Below are positions 16,950 to 26,113 of a stretch of DNA of 64,000 nucleotides, piece by piece. Under the pieces are notes generated by a model. That model was given only the letters and a program-made list of their open reading frames with translations. It was not told the origin of the DNA and did no database searches. Where the stretch lies: the NCBI GenBank assembly GCA_021773435.1, contig JAJFKC010000022.1, positions 111,841 through 175,840 of the forward strand, in the 5' to 3' direction. Numbering within the stretch: the stretch's first letter is position 1; each line of letters opens with the position of its first letter. A program made the position numbers and the translations under genes. The stretch comes from Porticoccaceae bacterium. GTDB taxonomy: Bacteria > Pseudomonadota > Gammaproteobacteria > Pseudomonadales > Porticoccaceae.

Positions 16950-17693
16950 ATGGACTTAAAAATTGCCGGGAAAACCGCCGCCGTTGCTGGCGCGACTAAA
17001 GGACTGGGATTTGCGGCGGCAAAAGCGCTCGCTGCAGAAGGTGTCAGGGTCGCCATTTGTGGTCGCGACGACCAGCGTGTTGATGAAGCAGTAAAACAGA
17101 TTGGCGGCAATGCCGTGGGCATCACAATCGATATATCGACACCAGAAGGAGCAAAGGAATTTATAGCTCTGGCCGTAGAGAAATTAGGTCAGGTCGATAT
17201 TTTGGTAACCAACGCAGGTGGCCCTCCCGGGGGTGCTGCCACCCAAACTGGCATAGAGGACTATCAACACGCCCTGAATCTCAATCTGTTTTCGACGATC
17301 TCGATGTGCAACGCGGCGGTACCAGCGATGCAGGATCGAAAATGGGGGAGAGTTGTGGCGATCACTTCGCACGCAGTGCGAGAACCCAATTCATCACTTG
17401 CTGCATCGGTTACTGCGCGAACAGCCGCCACGGGATATTTAAAAGTGTTGAGCATGGAGGTAGCAAAGGATGGCGTGACGGTTAATTCTGTGCAGCCTGG
17501 TGGCCACCTAACGGATCGTCTCACCGACCTGGGTGTCGATTTAGAGAAGCTGGCGGCTCGCATACCGTTGGGCTTTGTTGGTGGGCCGGAGGAGTTCGGT
17601 GAAATTGTTGCATTCATGTGTTCCGAATCAACCAGATTTATTACCGGCACCAGTGTGTCTGTCGATGGTGGCGTTTCTCGCGGTTTGATGTAA
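16950..17693 (+). CDS. Short-chain dehydrogenase/reductase
   Basis: A 247-residue Rossmann-fold oxidoreductase. It shows a cofactor loop AGATKGLGFAAAKALAAEG (TGxxxGxG type, residues 13-31), NAGG at about 88-91, and a C-terminal ITGTSVSVDGGVSRG. The usual YxxxK is not obvious: the expected catalytic stretch reads SSLAASVTARTAATGYLKVLSMEVAKDGV, so the tyrosine appears shifted or replaced. This is seen in the 3-oxoacyl-ACP-reductase-like subgroup with atypical active sites. GAGGTAAG lies before the ATG. It is divergent from the XRE/SnoaL operon. Substrate unknown. Confidence 0.85.
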   Translation: MDLKIAGKTAAVAGATKGLGFAAAKALAAEGVRVAICGRDDQRVDEAVKQIGGNAVGITIDISTPEGAKEFIALAVEKLGQVDILVTNAGGPPGGAATQTGIEDYQHALNLNLFSTISMCNAAVPAMQDRKWGRVVAITSHAVREPNSSLAASVTARTAATGYLKVLSMEVAKDGVTVNSVQPGGHLTDRLTDLGVDLEKLAARIPLGFVGGPEEFGEIVAFMCSESTRFITGTSVSVDGGVSRGLM

Positions 17694-17808
17694 TATTTCT
17701 CGGGGTTTGATGTATAAAAACGGCTTTGTCGTTTGATCGAAAAGGCCTTTGTGTGCACAAGTAAATGATCGTTTAGAAATGCACAAGAATCCTCGCAGCT
17801 ATTTTTAA

Positions 17809-18678
17809 TTAGGGCTTGTCACCTAACTTAAGCGGCAGAGACTCATCTTTTACCCACTCGGACATTGATCCATCGTAGATAGCGATATTGCTGTGTCCAG
17901 CGAGGTGAAGCGCTAGTGCATCCACGGTTGCAGAGATACCGCCGCCGCAATAAACAATCGCGCGCTGAGCTTCAAGAGCACCACTCGCTCTGAATTGTTC
18001 ACTCATTTTTTCGACGGCTAAAAACGTACCGTTATCGGGGTCGATTAAATTGCCACAGAACACATTGTGGCTGCCCGGGATATGTCCGGCACGACCATAA
18101 TTATTTTTATCACCACTGTAGACATCAGGCGGCAGAGCATTAAGCGTGCAGGCACCGCCATCGTCCATGATCCGTAACATCTCCTGCCTATCCGCCCATA
18201 ACTCTGGCCTTGGGTTAACGGTTAGTTTCCCTTGCGGATGGTCTGGTACGGCGCTGTCCACAGGTCGACCTTCGGACTGCCATTTTTGCCAACCACCATC
18301 CAGCACCGCAACATTATCGAAACCGACTGCGCGGAACATCCACCAGGCGCGTGTTGCCCACATGGGCATGCCGTTGTTGTATAGCAAGATCGTGCTGTTA
18401 TCTGATATGCCATGGCCAGCAGCGCGCTCACGAAATTGCTCAGGTGGCAGCATCGTGAATGGAATATCTGTGCTTTGATCAGCGAATTCTTTGGCTAAGT
18501 CTAAAAACCCGGCGCCGGGAATATGTGCTTCCTGCCAGTTGCCATGCCCACTATCAACCTGGTAGCCACCTCCCTCTTTATGTTTCAGGGAAATTGAGGT
18601 GTCGAAAATACGAAGATTGGCCTGGCCAAGATTTTCGGCGAGCCAATCTGTGCTAACTAATGCGCTGTCGAGTTTCAT
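17809..18678 (-). CDS. sseA: Thiosulfate/3-mercaptopyruvate sulfurtransferase (tandem rhodanese)
   Basis: A 289-residue protein of two rhodanese domains. The N-terminal inactive domain contains LVSTDWLAENL and GHIPGA-like elements (AHIPGAGFLDLAKEF). The C-terminal active domain has the catalytic cysteine in YCGGGISATVDALAL (near residue 243). The CGGGISA loop resembles the CGSGVTA loop of 3-mercaptopyruvate sulfurtransferases more than a thiosulfate-type loop. The enzyme transfers sulfane sulfur to thiols or cyanide in the cytoplasm. The gene lies 44 bp downstream of an AhpD-like gene on the same strand and may be co-transcribed with it. Confidence 0.85.
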   Translation of the reverse strand: MKLDSALVSTDWLAENLGQANLRIFDTSISLKHKEGGGYQVDSGHGNWQEAHIPGAGFLDLAKEFADQSTDIPFTMLPPEQFRERAAGHGISDNSTILLYNNGMPMWATRAWWMFRAVGFDNVAVLDGGWQKWQSEGRPVDSAVPDHPQGKLTVNPRPELWADRQEMLRIMDDGGACTLNALPPDVYSGDKNNYGRAGHIPGSHNVFCGNLIDPDNGTFLAVEKMSEQFRASGALEAQRAIVYCGGGISATVDALALHLAGHSNIAIYDGSMSEWVKDESLPLKLGDKP

Positions 18679-18722
18679 TATTATTCTCCCTTAATCAACC
18701 ATTCAACCGAGCAACCATTCAA

Positions 18723-19277
18723 CTAATCTATGAACCCGACCGTACGCCCCCAGCCAACATAGGAGTCCATGATACTTCCAGAGCTTTCTATCTTCATTGC
18801 TTCCGGCAAGCAGCCGGTACCGTCGACAAAGCGATTCATGAAATTAGCGATTGCGCAAACGGCAATAGCATCATGTAGTGCCCTTTCATTCCAGCCGGCA
18901 TCGTATACAGGTTGCGCATCCGCCGGAACCATCTGGGCAGGTGTTGTTGTCAGCTTAGAAACATAGCCCAGCATCGGTTTCAATTTTTCAGGAACATCAG
19001 CGGTATCAAAGTTTGCTTGCATGGCCTCGAATAAATCCTTGTTAATTCCAAAAGCATTGGCGATATTGGTATGAGCCCCATAACAATATCGACAAGCGTT
19101 AAGCCCTGAGACATGGGCAAAAAGAAGCTCTCTTTCACCCTGAGTCAAGGGTGATTCATCCCTCAAAATCACATCGGCCAGGGCCATAAGAGGCTCGCCC
19201 ACGTGAGGAAACATCTTGAATACGTCAGTAAGATCAGCAGGGTTGGGTAATGATGGAAATAATGTATCCATAGTCAA
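18723..19277 (-). CDS. Carboxymuconolactone decarboxylase / AhpD-like peroxidase-related protein
   Basis: A 184-residue helical protein with the AhpD core motif CRYCYGAHTN (CxxC plus His, about residues 57-66) following ERELLFAHVSGLNA. The family includes alkylhydroperoxidase-type enzymes that use the CxxC pair for peroxide reduction, and peroxidase-related enzymes of unknown substrate. The C-terminal half (NERALHDAIAVCAIANFMNRF) matches the second conserved helix bundle. It is upstream of the sulfurtransferase, so both may act in thiol or oxidative stress (inference). Confidence 0.82.
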   Translation of the reverse strand: MTMDTLFPSLPNPADLTDVFKMFPHVGEPLMALADVILRDESPLTQGERELLFAHVSGLNACRYCYGAHTNIANAFGINKDLFEAMQANFDTADVPEKLKPMLGYVSKLTTTPAQMVPADAQPVYDAGWNERALHDAIAVCAIANFMNRFVDGTGCLPEAMKIESSGSIMDSYVGWGRTVGFID

Positions 19278-19485
19278 TTAGTCCTGTCAGTGAAATTTAA
19301 AAAGTTAACTATTACTAATCCGCCCGGTCGGCAAATACTCCAACTCAAGGGGCAGTTGGTACCTGTATTTATCCGGCATGGCGTCCAGCCTAGATAATAG
19401 AATATCCCTCGATACCAATAAATATAGTTAAGTCGTTGGCTTATTCAAAGCAAAACTAATCATCGGCAGATTTATTGCGCGTTTA

Positions 19486-20373
19486 TTAACTATCTGTTTT
19501 TAACTCGTCGTTTTGAATTACAAATCCGTAGCCTTCACGATAGCTTTTGAAACAGAATTGGTATCCTTGCTCACAAAGCCTTTGGTTGGCGCATCGTTTA
19601 TTCTGAGTCAAATTTGCCGAAGGCTTTTCAAGCGGCGCCGCACAATTTAATTGCTCAGCAAGCCAGCAGGCAACTTTGTTTATGGGCGCGGGATCACAGT
19701 CGGTTGCCAGCTGAACATTCTCTAATTGCTTACCGGCAAGACGCTGCTCAAGGAGCCAGGCTAACACCCCAATACAGTCATCCCGATGTATGCGGTTAGT
19801 GTAATAAGGGGGATCGTATTGAACCGGTACGCCTGATTTTATCCGCTTGATCAAGCTCTCACGCCCTGGCCCATAAATACCACTAAAGCGTACGATGGTG
19901 TTTTTTGATCCGGCTGCAAGAATACTCCGCTCCGCCTGTAATAAGGCTTTGCCGTTAAAGCCTGTCGGTTCTGTGGGTGAATCTTCGTCTACCCACTCGC
20001 CGCCATTTTGACTGTATACGCTGGTAGATGAGACAAATATCCAGTGAGGCAGAATTTTATTCTGGCCCGGATCTTGTCCGTCGCTATTGGCAAAATGATC
20101 GAGCAGGTTCTCGATGCCATGTTGATAAACTCGGCGATAGCTTTTTTCATCCCGATTATCTGGTGACAGGATTACGTAGATTTGATCAAAGTCAGTCGGC
20201 ACGCTAGCAAGTTCATCGGCTACCGTAATATCAGCAAGGTAAAGTTTCAGGCCCGGCAATTCTTTAGCCATTGGTTTACGTTTGATAGCGCAGACATCGT
20301 GGCCCCCTGCGATTAGCAGTTCTGCTAAGCCAAAGCCTATATCGCCACAACCGACAATCAATACTTTAGCCAT
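19486..20373 (-). CDS. NAD-dependent epimerase/dehydratase family protein (YeeZ-like)
   Basis: A 295-residue extended SDR-type protein. The nucleotide-binding loop is GCGDIGFGLAELL (residues 8-20). The sequence continues with FVSSTSVYSQNGGEWVDEDSP (Ser and Tyr of the active-site region), FSGIYGPGRESL and NRIHRDDCIGVLAWLL, typical of the YeeZ group of unknown substrate. It is third in a minus-strand run mpl, YjdF-like, epimerase with gaps of 17 and 52 nt, so probably one operon. The substrate may be a nucleotide sugar or another small molecule; not determinable. Confidence 0.8.
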   Translation of the reverse strand: MAKVLIVGCGDIGFGLAELLIAGGHDVCAIKRKPMAKELPGLKLYLADITVADELASVPTDFDQIYVILSPDNRDEKSYRRVYQHGIENLLDHFANSDGQDPGQNKILPHWIFVSSTSVYSQNGGEWVDEDSPTEPTGFNGKALLQAERSILAAGSKNTIVRFSGIYGPGRESLIKRIKSGVPVQYDPPYYTNRIHRDDCIGVLAWLLEQRLAGKQLENVQLATDCDPAPINKVACWLAEQLNCAAPLEKPSANLTQNKRCANQRLCEQGYQFCFKSYREGYGFVIQNDELKTDS

Positions 20374-20425
20374 CGCGCTTACACATCAAAGGGTCGATAA
20401 ACCCGCCATTCAAACGGTGATCTTT

Positions 20426-21046
20426 TCACGGGCTTACTTTTTCGATGATACGTAGTTGCCTGTCTTGCACGCGGCTCAATAACGCCAGCGCGCTAATGGC
20501 GCCAATTAGCGCCAGGAACATATCCCACTGGGAATCCCAGACATCGCCCTGGGTACCGAGGAATTCAACAGAACCATCACCACCGAAGACGGCGGCCCAC
20601 CACTCGATTAGTTCATAGAAGGCACTAAACGCAAGGCAAAAACATACCACCAGAAAAAACAACCATGGCCCACGGCGAACCACTCTGTGGCGCAGCATAA
20701 TTTCACGAGCCACCATAGCCGGAATAAATCCCTGAGCGATATGGCCAATTCGGTCATAGGGATTGCGGGAAAACTCCAGCATATCCTGCAACCAAAAGCC
20801 CAGGGGCACACGGGCATAGGTGTAGTGGGCACCAACGACAAGAATCAGGGCATGCATTGCAATCAAGTAATAAACCAGGCGAGTCAGCGGAAAGTTAGCT
20901 CGTGTTGCCAATAAAACAGGCAGGGCAATTATTACGGGTACCGCCTCCATCCACCAGATGAGGCGACCAAAGGGATTGATCCATGACCAGACCGTTGTCG
21001 CGACAACCACCGCCATTAGAACCAGCAACTCTCTGTTAGTCGCCAT
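20426..21046 (-). CDS. DUF2238 (YjdF-like) integral membrane protein
   Basis: A 206-residue protein with about six hydrophobic helices. The family-typical core is QDMLEFSRNPYDRIGHIAQGFIP, followed by a short-loop FSAFYELIEWW and a QGDVWDSQWDM motif with conserved acidic and histidine residues, as in YjdF/DUF2238. The molecular function of the family is unknown. It lies between mpl and the epimerase gene on the same strand, so it is transcribed with a cell-wall recycling gene. The family match is convincing from the conserved polar motifs. Confidence 0.82.
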   Translation of the reverse strand: MATNRELLVLMAVVVATTVWSWINPFGRLIWWMEAVPVIIALPVLLATRANFPLTRLVYYLIAMHALILVVGAHYTYARVPLGFWLQDMLEFSRNPYDRIGHIAQGFIPAMVAREIMLRHRVVRRGPWLFFLVVCFCLAFSAFYELIEWWAAVFGGDGSVEFLGTQGDVWDSQWDMFLALIGAISALALLSRVQDRQLRIIEKVSP

Positions 21047-21063
21047 GATATTAAGCCTTATTA

Positions 21064-22443
21064 TTAAACTTGGCTTTCGCGTGAATTCTGGTCGTCAACC
21101 AGTGCGGTCAATAGTCGCTGATGGAAGCCGCCAAAACCACCGTTGCTCATTATGACGACGTGACTACCCGGTTGTGCGGCTTGCCGCGTAAGTTCTACTA
21201 GCGAATCAATCGTATCAACGACCTGGGCTTGCGCTTTTCCGCTAGCCACATGATCCGCCAATGACCAATCCAGCTTCGCAGGCTGAAACCAGAATACCTG
21301 ATCCGCGTCATCGGTTGCTGAAGCCAGGTTGTCTTTGTGAATACCTGACCTCATGGTGTTGGAACGTGGCTCGATCACCGCAATAATTTTATTATCGCCG
21401 ACTTTCTTTCTCAGGCCCGCCAGAGTCGTAGCAATGGCTGTGGGATGATGGGCAAAATCATCGTAAACATGAACACCTTCCACCTCGCCCAGGCACTCCA
21501 TACGCCGCGCCACACCGGCAAACTGACTTAAACCTTCACAGGCAAGCTCCGGTGCGACCCCAGCGTGTCTAGCTGCAGCCACGGCCATCAGGGCATTATC
21601 AACGTTATGCTCTCCGGTTTGTTGCCAACGAATTGTGCCCACTTTCTTGCTGTCGACCAGCACTTCAAAAGCACTGCCGTCGTCAACGAGTAAACTTTCA
21701 GACCATTGGCCGGTAGCACCGGTAGTTTCAAGGGGCGTCCAGCACCCCTGATCAATCACCACCTGTAGATTTTCGTCTTCTTGAGGATAAATAATCAGGC
21801 CTTGCTCTGGCACGGTACGTAATAGGTGGTGAAACTGGGTTTGAATCGCGGCCAGGTCGGCAAATATATCAGCGTGATCAAACTCCAGATTATTAATCAC
21901 CAAAGTACGCGGATGGTAGTGAACAAACTTGGAGCGCTTATCAAAAAACGCGGTGTCGTATTCATCGGCCTCGACGACAAAGAAGGGCGTCTCACCGGTT
22001 CGAGCAGAGACACCAAAATTCTTCGGCACGCCGCCAATTAAAAACCCCGGCGACATACCGGCATATTCAAGTATCCAGGCCAGCATACTAGCTGTCGTGG
22101 TTTTTCCATGGGTACCAGAAACGGCCAGAACCCACTTATCGGCAAGAAACTCATCACCCAGCCACCGGGGCCCGGATGTATAAGGCAGGCTTTTATTTAG
22201 CATATATTCAACACAGGGGTTACCCCGCGACAGCACATTACCGACCACCACCAGATCGGGTGCCGGGTCGAGCTGGGCGGGATCATAGCCTTCGATCAAC
22301 TCGATACCCGCCTGCTCAAGCTGGGTGCTCATCGGCGGGTAGACATTCGCATCACACCCCGACACCCGGTGTCCGCTGGCTTTAGCAAGCTGGGCCAGGC
22401 TGCCCATAAAAGTGCCGCAAATTCCCAATATATGGATACGCAT
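21064..22443 (-). CDS. mpl: UDP-N-acetylmuramate:L-alanyl-gamma-D-glutamyl-meso-diaminopimelate ligase
   Basis: A 459-residue Mur-ligase-family enzyme. It has an N-terminal Rossmann start MRIHILGICGTFMGSLA, the ATP loop SGTHGKTTTASML (about residues 107-119), a central EADEYDTAFFDKRSKFVHY segment and a C-terminal VYDDFAHHPTAI motif. Mpl reattaches recycled murein tripeptide to UDP-MurNAc in the cytoplasm. The WTPLE-like insert and GICGTFMG motif separate it from MurC. Length is normal (about 450-460). First gene of the mpl/YjdF-like/epimerase run, divergent from pfp. Confidence 0.93.
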   Translation of the reverse strand: MRIHILGICGTFMGSLAQLAKASGHRVSGCDANVYPPMSTQLEQAGIELIEGYDPAQLDPAPDLVVVGNVLSRGNPCVEYMLNKSLPYTSGPRWLGDEFLADKWVLAVSGTHGKTTTASMLAWILEYAGMSPGFLIGGVPKNFGVSARTGETPFFVVEADEYDTAFFDKRSKFVHYHPRTLVINNLEFDHADIFADLAAIQTQFHHLLRTVPEQGLIIYPQEDENLQVVIDQGCWTPLETTGATGQWSESLLVDDGSAFEVLVDSKKVGTIRWQQTGEHNVDNALMAVAAARHAGVAPELACEGLSQFAGVARRMECLGEVEGVHVYDDFAHHPTAIATTLAGLRKKVGDNKIIAVIEPRSNTMRSGIHKDNLASATDDADQVFWFQPAKLDWSLADHVASGKAQAQVVDTIDSLVELTRQAAQPGSHVVIMSNGGFGGFHQRLLTALVDDQNSRESQV

Positions 22444-22595
22444 TTATCGATAATTCCCTGTTCGCTGATGTTGGATATTGTCGCCAGGTTAATTGATCTA
22501 ATTATCCCATTGAGGCCAATCGCCTGTCATGCATTTAAGCAATGTTTGCCGTATCATGCGCGCTTTTTACTGCCCTGCAAAACTACGGAGAATTC

Positions 22596-23858
22596 ATGGC
22601 CAAACGGAACGCGTTTTATGCCCAGTCTGGCGGCGTTACGGCAGTTATTAATGCCAGTGCCTGTGGGGTTATTGAAACTGCTCACGCCCACAAAAACAAA
22701 ATTGGCAAAGTGTACGCGGGCAAAAACGGTATTATCGGCGCGCTACGCGAAGAGCTAATCGACACCAGCAAGGAGTCGGCAAAAACCGTCGCCGCGCTCA
22801 AGCATACACCCTCCGGTGCATTTGGTTCCTGCCGCCATAAGCTGAAAAACTTCACCGACGATCCCTCCGAATACGAGCGTTTAATCGCCGTTTTTAAAGC
22901 CCACGACATTGGTTATTTCTTTTACAACGGCGGCGGCGACTCGGCGGATACCTGCAACAAAGTTGCCCAGATATCCGAACAACTGGGCTATCCCATCCAG
23001 GCCATCCACATTCCGAAAACTGTCGATAACGACCTGCCTTTTACTGACAACTGTCCCGGTTTTGGTTCGGTGGCAAAGTATGTCGCGGTGTCCACCAAAG
23101 AAGCCAGCCTCGATGTCGCCTCCATGTGCGACACCTCCACCAAGGTATTTATTCTCGAAGTGATGGGCCGACATGCTGGCTGGATAGCCTCCGCTGGCGG
23201 TCTCGCAGCTGATCAAGCCGGCGACCCACCCCATATTATTCTGTTTCCAGAAATCGCCTTTAACCGGGAAAAATTCCTGAAAAAAGTCGAGCGCACGGTC
23301 AAGAAAAATGGCTACTGCGTGATTGTCGCCTCGGAAGGCGCGCAATATAAAGATGGCACTTTTATTGCCGACGCTGGCACGACCGACGCCTTTGGCCACA
23401 AACAGTTGGGTGGCGTTGCCCCGACACTGGCCGACATGATGAAAAGCGAGTTGGGCTATAAATATCACTGGGCACTGGCGGATTATTTACAGCGCTCGGC
23501 CCGGCACATTGCTTCGGCCACCGATGTCGAACAGGCCTATGCCGTGGGCAAGGCCGCCGTAGAATTTGCCCTGGCGGGTAAAAGCGCAGTGATGGTCAGC
23601 ATTGAACGTAAAAAATCGAAGAAGTACGCCTGGCAAATCGGCGAGACTGCCCTGGCTGATGTCGCCAATGTAGAAAAAATGATGCCGCGCAACTTTATTA
23701 GCCGAGATGGCTTTGGTATTACCGAACTGGCGCGGGATTATTTAGCGCCGCTGATCCAGGGAGAAGATTACCCGCCCTACAAAAATGGCATTCCTCAGTA
23801 CGCACAATTGAAAAACGTTCTGGTCGAGCGCAAATTAAAGGCGCGGTTTAAAGTTTAG
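22596..23858 (+). CDS. pfp: 6-phosphofructokinase, probably pyrophosphate-dependent
   Basis: 420 residues from ATG 22596, preferred to an in-frame upstream start (22542) because GGAG lies 7 nt before it. NGGGDSADT (residues 111-119) places Asp where PPi enzymes carry it (Gly in ATP enzymes). PKTVDNDLPF (140-149) has the Lys typical of PPi-dependent PFK. MGRHAGW is also present. The enzyme interconverts fructose 6-phosphate and fructose 1,6-bisphosphate using PPi, and is reversible. In the first motif the residue before Asp is Gly, not the usual Asp (GGGDS against GGDDS). It stands alone between mpl and dtd. Confidence 0.9.
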   Translation: MAKRNAFYAQSGGVTAVINASACGVIETAHAHKNKIGKVYAGKNGIIGALREELIDTSKESAKTVAALKHTPSGAFGSCRHKLKNFTDDPSEYERLIAVFKAHDIGYFFYNGGGDSADTCNKVAQISEQLGYPIQAIHIPKTVDNDLPFTDNCPGFGSVAKYVAVSTKEASLDVASMCDTSTKVFILEVMGRHAGWIASAGGLAADQAGDPPHIILFPEIAFNREKFLKKVERTVKKNGYCVIVASEGAQYKDGTFIADAGTTDAFGHKQLGGVAPTLADMMKSELGYKYHWALADYLQRSARHIASATDVEQAYAVGKAAVEFALAGKSAVMVSIERKKSKKYAWQIGETALADVANVEKMMPRNFISRDGFGITELARDYLAPLIQGEDYPPYKNGIPQYAQLKNVLVERKLKARFKV

Positions 23859-23917
23859 TTCTTCTTTATTTCCGTTTCCGCTTCCGTTTTCGTTTGTGCT
23901 TCGGGATATGCCTCCAT

Positions 23918-24373
23918 TTAAACATCCAGCAAAAAAGTCACTGGGCCGTCATTACACAACGATACTTTCATATCGGCGGCAAATATGCCGGTTTCTACCG
24001 ACTCGTGCTGACTGCGCATTAACTCAACGAACTCTTTATAAACCTGTTCGGCGTGTTCGGGCTTAGCCGCCGATGAAAACCCTGGGCGCAGACCTTTTTG
24101 AGTATCGGCCACCAGGGTAAATTGCGACACCACCAGCACCCCACCGTGAATACCCTTGACGCTCAAATTCATCCGCCCACTGGTGCCATCTGAAGACTCG
24201 CCTTCGGGGAAAATCCGGTAGTTCAACACCTTATCGATCAGCTTGCTGCAATGCGCACTGGAGTCGGATGCCTCGATACCAAGCAACAGCAGGATGCCTC
24301 GATCAATCTGACCGACTACCTCACCGTCCACCTCAACGGAGGCATGACTGACTCTCTGGATTAGTCCGCGCAC
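23918..24373 (-). CDS. dtd: D-aminoacyl-tRNA deacylase
   Basis: 151 residues from a GTG start. It has the conserved N-terminus RGLIQRVSHASVEVDG, the substrate motif GGVLVVSQFTL (SQxT) and the C-terminal GPVTFLLDV (cross-subunit GP motif). The homodimeric enzyme hydrolyses D-amino acids mischarged on tRNA, and also glycine from tRNA-Ala. It begins 4 nt after the pip stop codon on the same strand, so the two genes form an operon. Length is normal for bacterial Dtd (about 145-150). Confidence 0.95.
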   Translation of the reverse strand: MRGLIQRVSHASVEVDGEVVGQIDRGILLLLGIEASDSSAHCSKLIDKVLNYRIFPEGESSDGTSGRMNLSVKGIHGGVLVVSQFTLVADTQKGLRPGFSSAAKPEHAEQVYKEFVELMRSQHESVETGIFAADMKVSLCNDGPVTFLLDV

Positions 24374-24377
24374 CGCT

Positions 24378-25349
24378 TTAGCTCGTACTCGTTTGCCGGG
24401 TTTTGATAATCACCGCCATTTCATCTGTTGCCTTGACCAGGGCATCCACGGTTCCCGGCTCGCTGGAGGCATGACCTGAATCCCGAATGACTTCGAGCTT
24501 CAAATCAGGCCACTGGGCCTGCAAATCAAAGGCCTGCTTGACCGGACAGACCACATCATAACGACCATGGACGGCGATAGCGGGAATGTCGGCCAGCATG
24601 CCGACCTTGTCGAGAATCTCGTTGTCAGTAACAAAACAGTTATTGATAAAGTAGTGGGCTTCGATACGGGCCATGGCCATCGCGACGTGAGCGCTGCCGA
24701 GATGTTGTACAACATGGTTGTTGGGATGCAAGGTGGCGCAGCGGGCCTCCCAAATCGACCAGGCTCTGGCGGCTCGAATTCGGTCCAGCTCATCATCACT
24801 GGTCAGGTGCTTATGGTATGCCGTGAGCATATTGCCTCTATCTGCTGGTTCAATAAGCTCGACAAAGTCGGCCCAGTAATCCGGGAAAATTGCGCTGGCG
24901 CCAAATTGATAAAACCAGTCAATATCTTCTTTGCGACACAGAAAGATTCCCCGCAGCACCATCGCTGTGACTCGTTCTGGATGACTCTGGGTATACAACA
25001 AACTCAAGGTCGAACCCCAGGAGCCGCCAAATAACATCCACTGTTCCACCCCCAGCTGTTCGCGGATTAATTCCATATCGGCGATTAAATTTTGAGTAGT
25101 ATTTTCCTCCAGGCTGGCGTGAGGTGTTGAGCGCCCGGCACCGCGCTGGTCGAAAATAATGATCCGGTAAATATCCGGGTTAAAAAAACAGCGATCCGTA
25201 GCCGAACAACCCGCACCCGGCCCGCCGTGGACAAACACCACCGGCAAACCATCGGCATTACCGCATTCCTCCACATACAAGGTGTGAAGATCGGAAACCT
25301 CTATCTGATGAGTGGCGTAAGGTGTAATTGTCGGATAGTGAATACGCAT
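24378..25349 (-). CDS. pip: Proline iminopeptidase (prolyl aminopeptidase)
   Basis: A 323-residue alpha/beta hydrolase. It has an oxyanion HGGPGAG (about residues 41-47), the nucleophile elbow GGSWGSTLSL with Ser near 110, an Asp in HGRYDVVCP and a His in DSGHASSEPG. All are typical of proline iminopeptidases, which remove N-terminal proline from peptides in the cytoplasm. Length matches the family (about 315-325). It is the first gene of a pair with dtd and is divergent from tag. Confidence 0.92.
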   Translation of the reverse strand: MRIHYPTITPYATHQIEVSDLHTLYVEECGNADGLPVVFVHGGPGAGCSATDRCFFNPDIYRIIIFDQRGAGRSTPHASLEENTTQNLIADMELIREQLGVEQWMLFGGSWGSTLSLLYTQSHPERVTAMVLRGIFLCRKEDIDWFYQFGASAIFPDYWADFVELIEPADRGNMLTAYHKHLTSDDELDRIRAARAWSIWEARCATLHPNNHVVQHLGSAHVAMAMARIEAHYFINNCFVTDNEILDKVGMLADIPAIAVHGRYDVVCPVKQAFDLQAQWPDLKLEVIRDSGHASSEPGTVDALVKATDEMAVIIKTRQTSTS

Positions 25350-25455
25350 AAACTGTGCTCCAGACCGATCAGTTCGGTGTATGCTTATTGCTCAGTAATA
25401 ATTGTCCATTAACGGTAAAACATAAGACCCGGAAACTTAAGCCAGGCAAGGATAA

Positions 25456-26070
25456 ATGGCAATGCCCCAGATCACCCCTTCGACTCCCGCCCCTTCCACC
25501 ATCCTGCGCTGCAGCTGGTCTTCCGGTGACCCCCTCTACGAACAGTATCACGATGAAGAATGGGGCGTACCCTGCTACGACGACGATAAGTTGTTTGAGT
25601 TTCTGGTACTGGAAAGCGCACAGGCTGGGCTGTCATGGATCACCATCCTGCGCAAAAGGGAAAACTACCGCAAAGCCTTTGCCGACTTTAATGCCAAAAA
25701 AGTCGCCTGCTTTAACAAACGCAGCGTCGAGCGATTGATGGGCGATGCGGGTATTGTCCGCAACCGGCTGAAAATCGAATCCGCCATCAGCAACGCCAAA
25801 CTATTTCTCGAACTACAGGATAGCTACGGCAGCTTCGCCGATTACCTGTGGGGCTTTATCGACGATAAAAAACCCATTCAGAATAACTGGCTTAGTCTGG
25901 CAGAATCCCCTGCCACCACAGCGCTATCGGACACCATCAGTAAAGATATGAAAAAACGCGGCTTTCGCTTTTTTGGCTCGACTATCTGCTACGCCCATAT
26001 GCAGGCCATGGGCATGGTTAATGATCATACGGTGGATTGTTTTCGGCATGGTGAGTGTGCAGTGATTTAG
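25456..26070 (+). CDS. tag: DNA-3-methyladenine glycosylase I
   Basis: A 204-residue protein. Its core after about 18 extra N-terminal residues is RCSWSSGDPLYEQYHDEEWGVP, then FEFLVLESAQAGLSWITIL and the helix-hairpin-helix region. The HTVDCFRH end supplies the C-terminal zinc His and Cys; the N-terminal Cys and His (RCSW, YHDEEW) are also present. Tag excises 3-methyladenine from alkylated DNA. AAGG is upstream of ATG 25456, and a second ATG at 25462 is equally possible. Divergent from pip; no ada/alkA genes nearby. Confidence 0.94.
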   Translation: MAMPQITPSTPAPSTILRCSWSSGDPLYEQYHDEEWGVPCYDDDKLFEFLVLESAQAGLSWITILRKRENYRKAFADFNAKKVACFNKRSVERLMGDAGIVRNRLKIESAISNAKLFLELQDSYGSFADYLWGFIDDKKPIQNNWLSLAESPATTALSDTISKDMKKRGFRFFGSTICYAHMQAMGMVNDHTVDCFRHGECAVI

Positions 26071-26113
26071 TGGGTAATTTTGTCCAATTAATTGTTACAT
26101 AACTGAGAAACAA

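Noticed and set aside
22881..23468. 195-codon minus-strand frame inside pfp
   Set aside because: Antisense shadow of the phosphofructokinase; no family features.
23869..23893. TTTCCG-type hexamer repeats between pfp and dtd
   Set aside because: Low-complexity pyrimidine-rich stretch, too short and irregular to call a repeat element.
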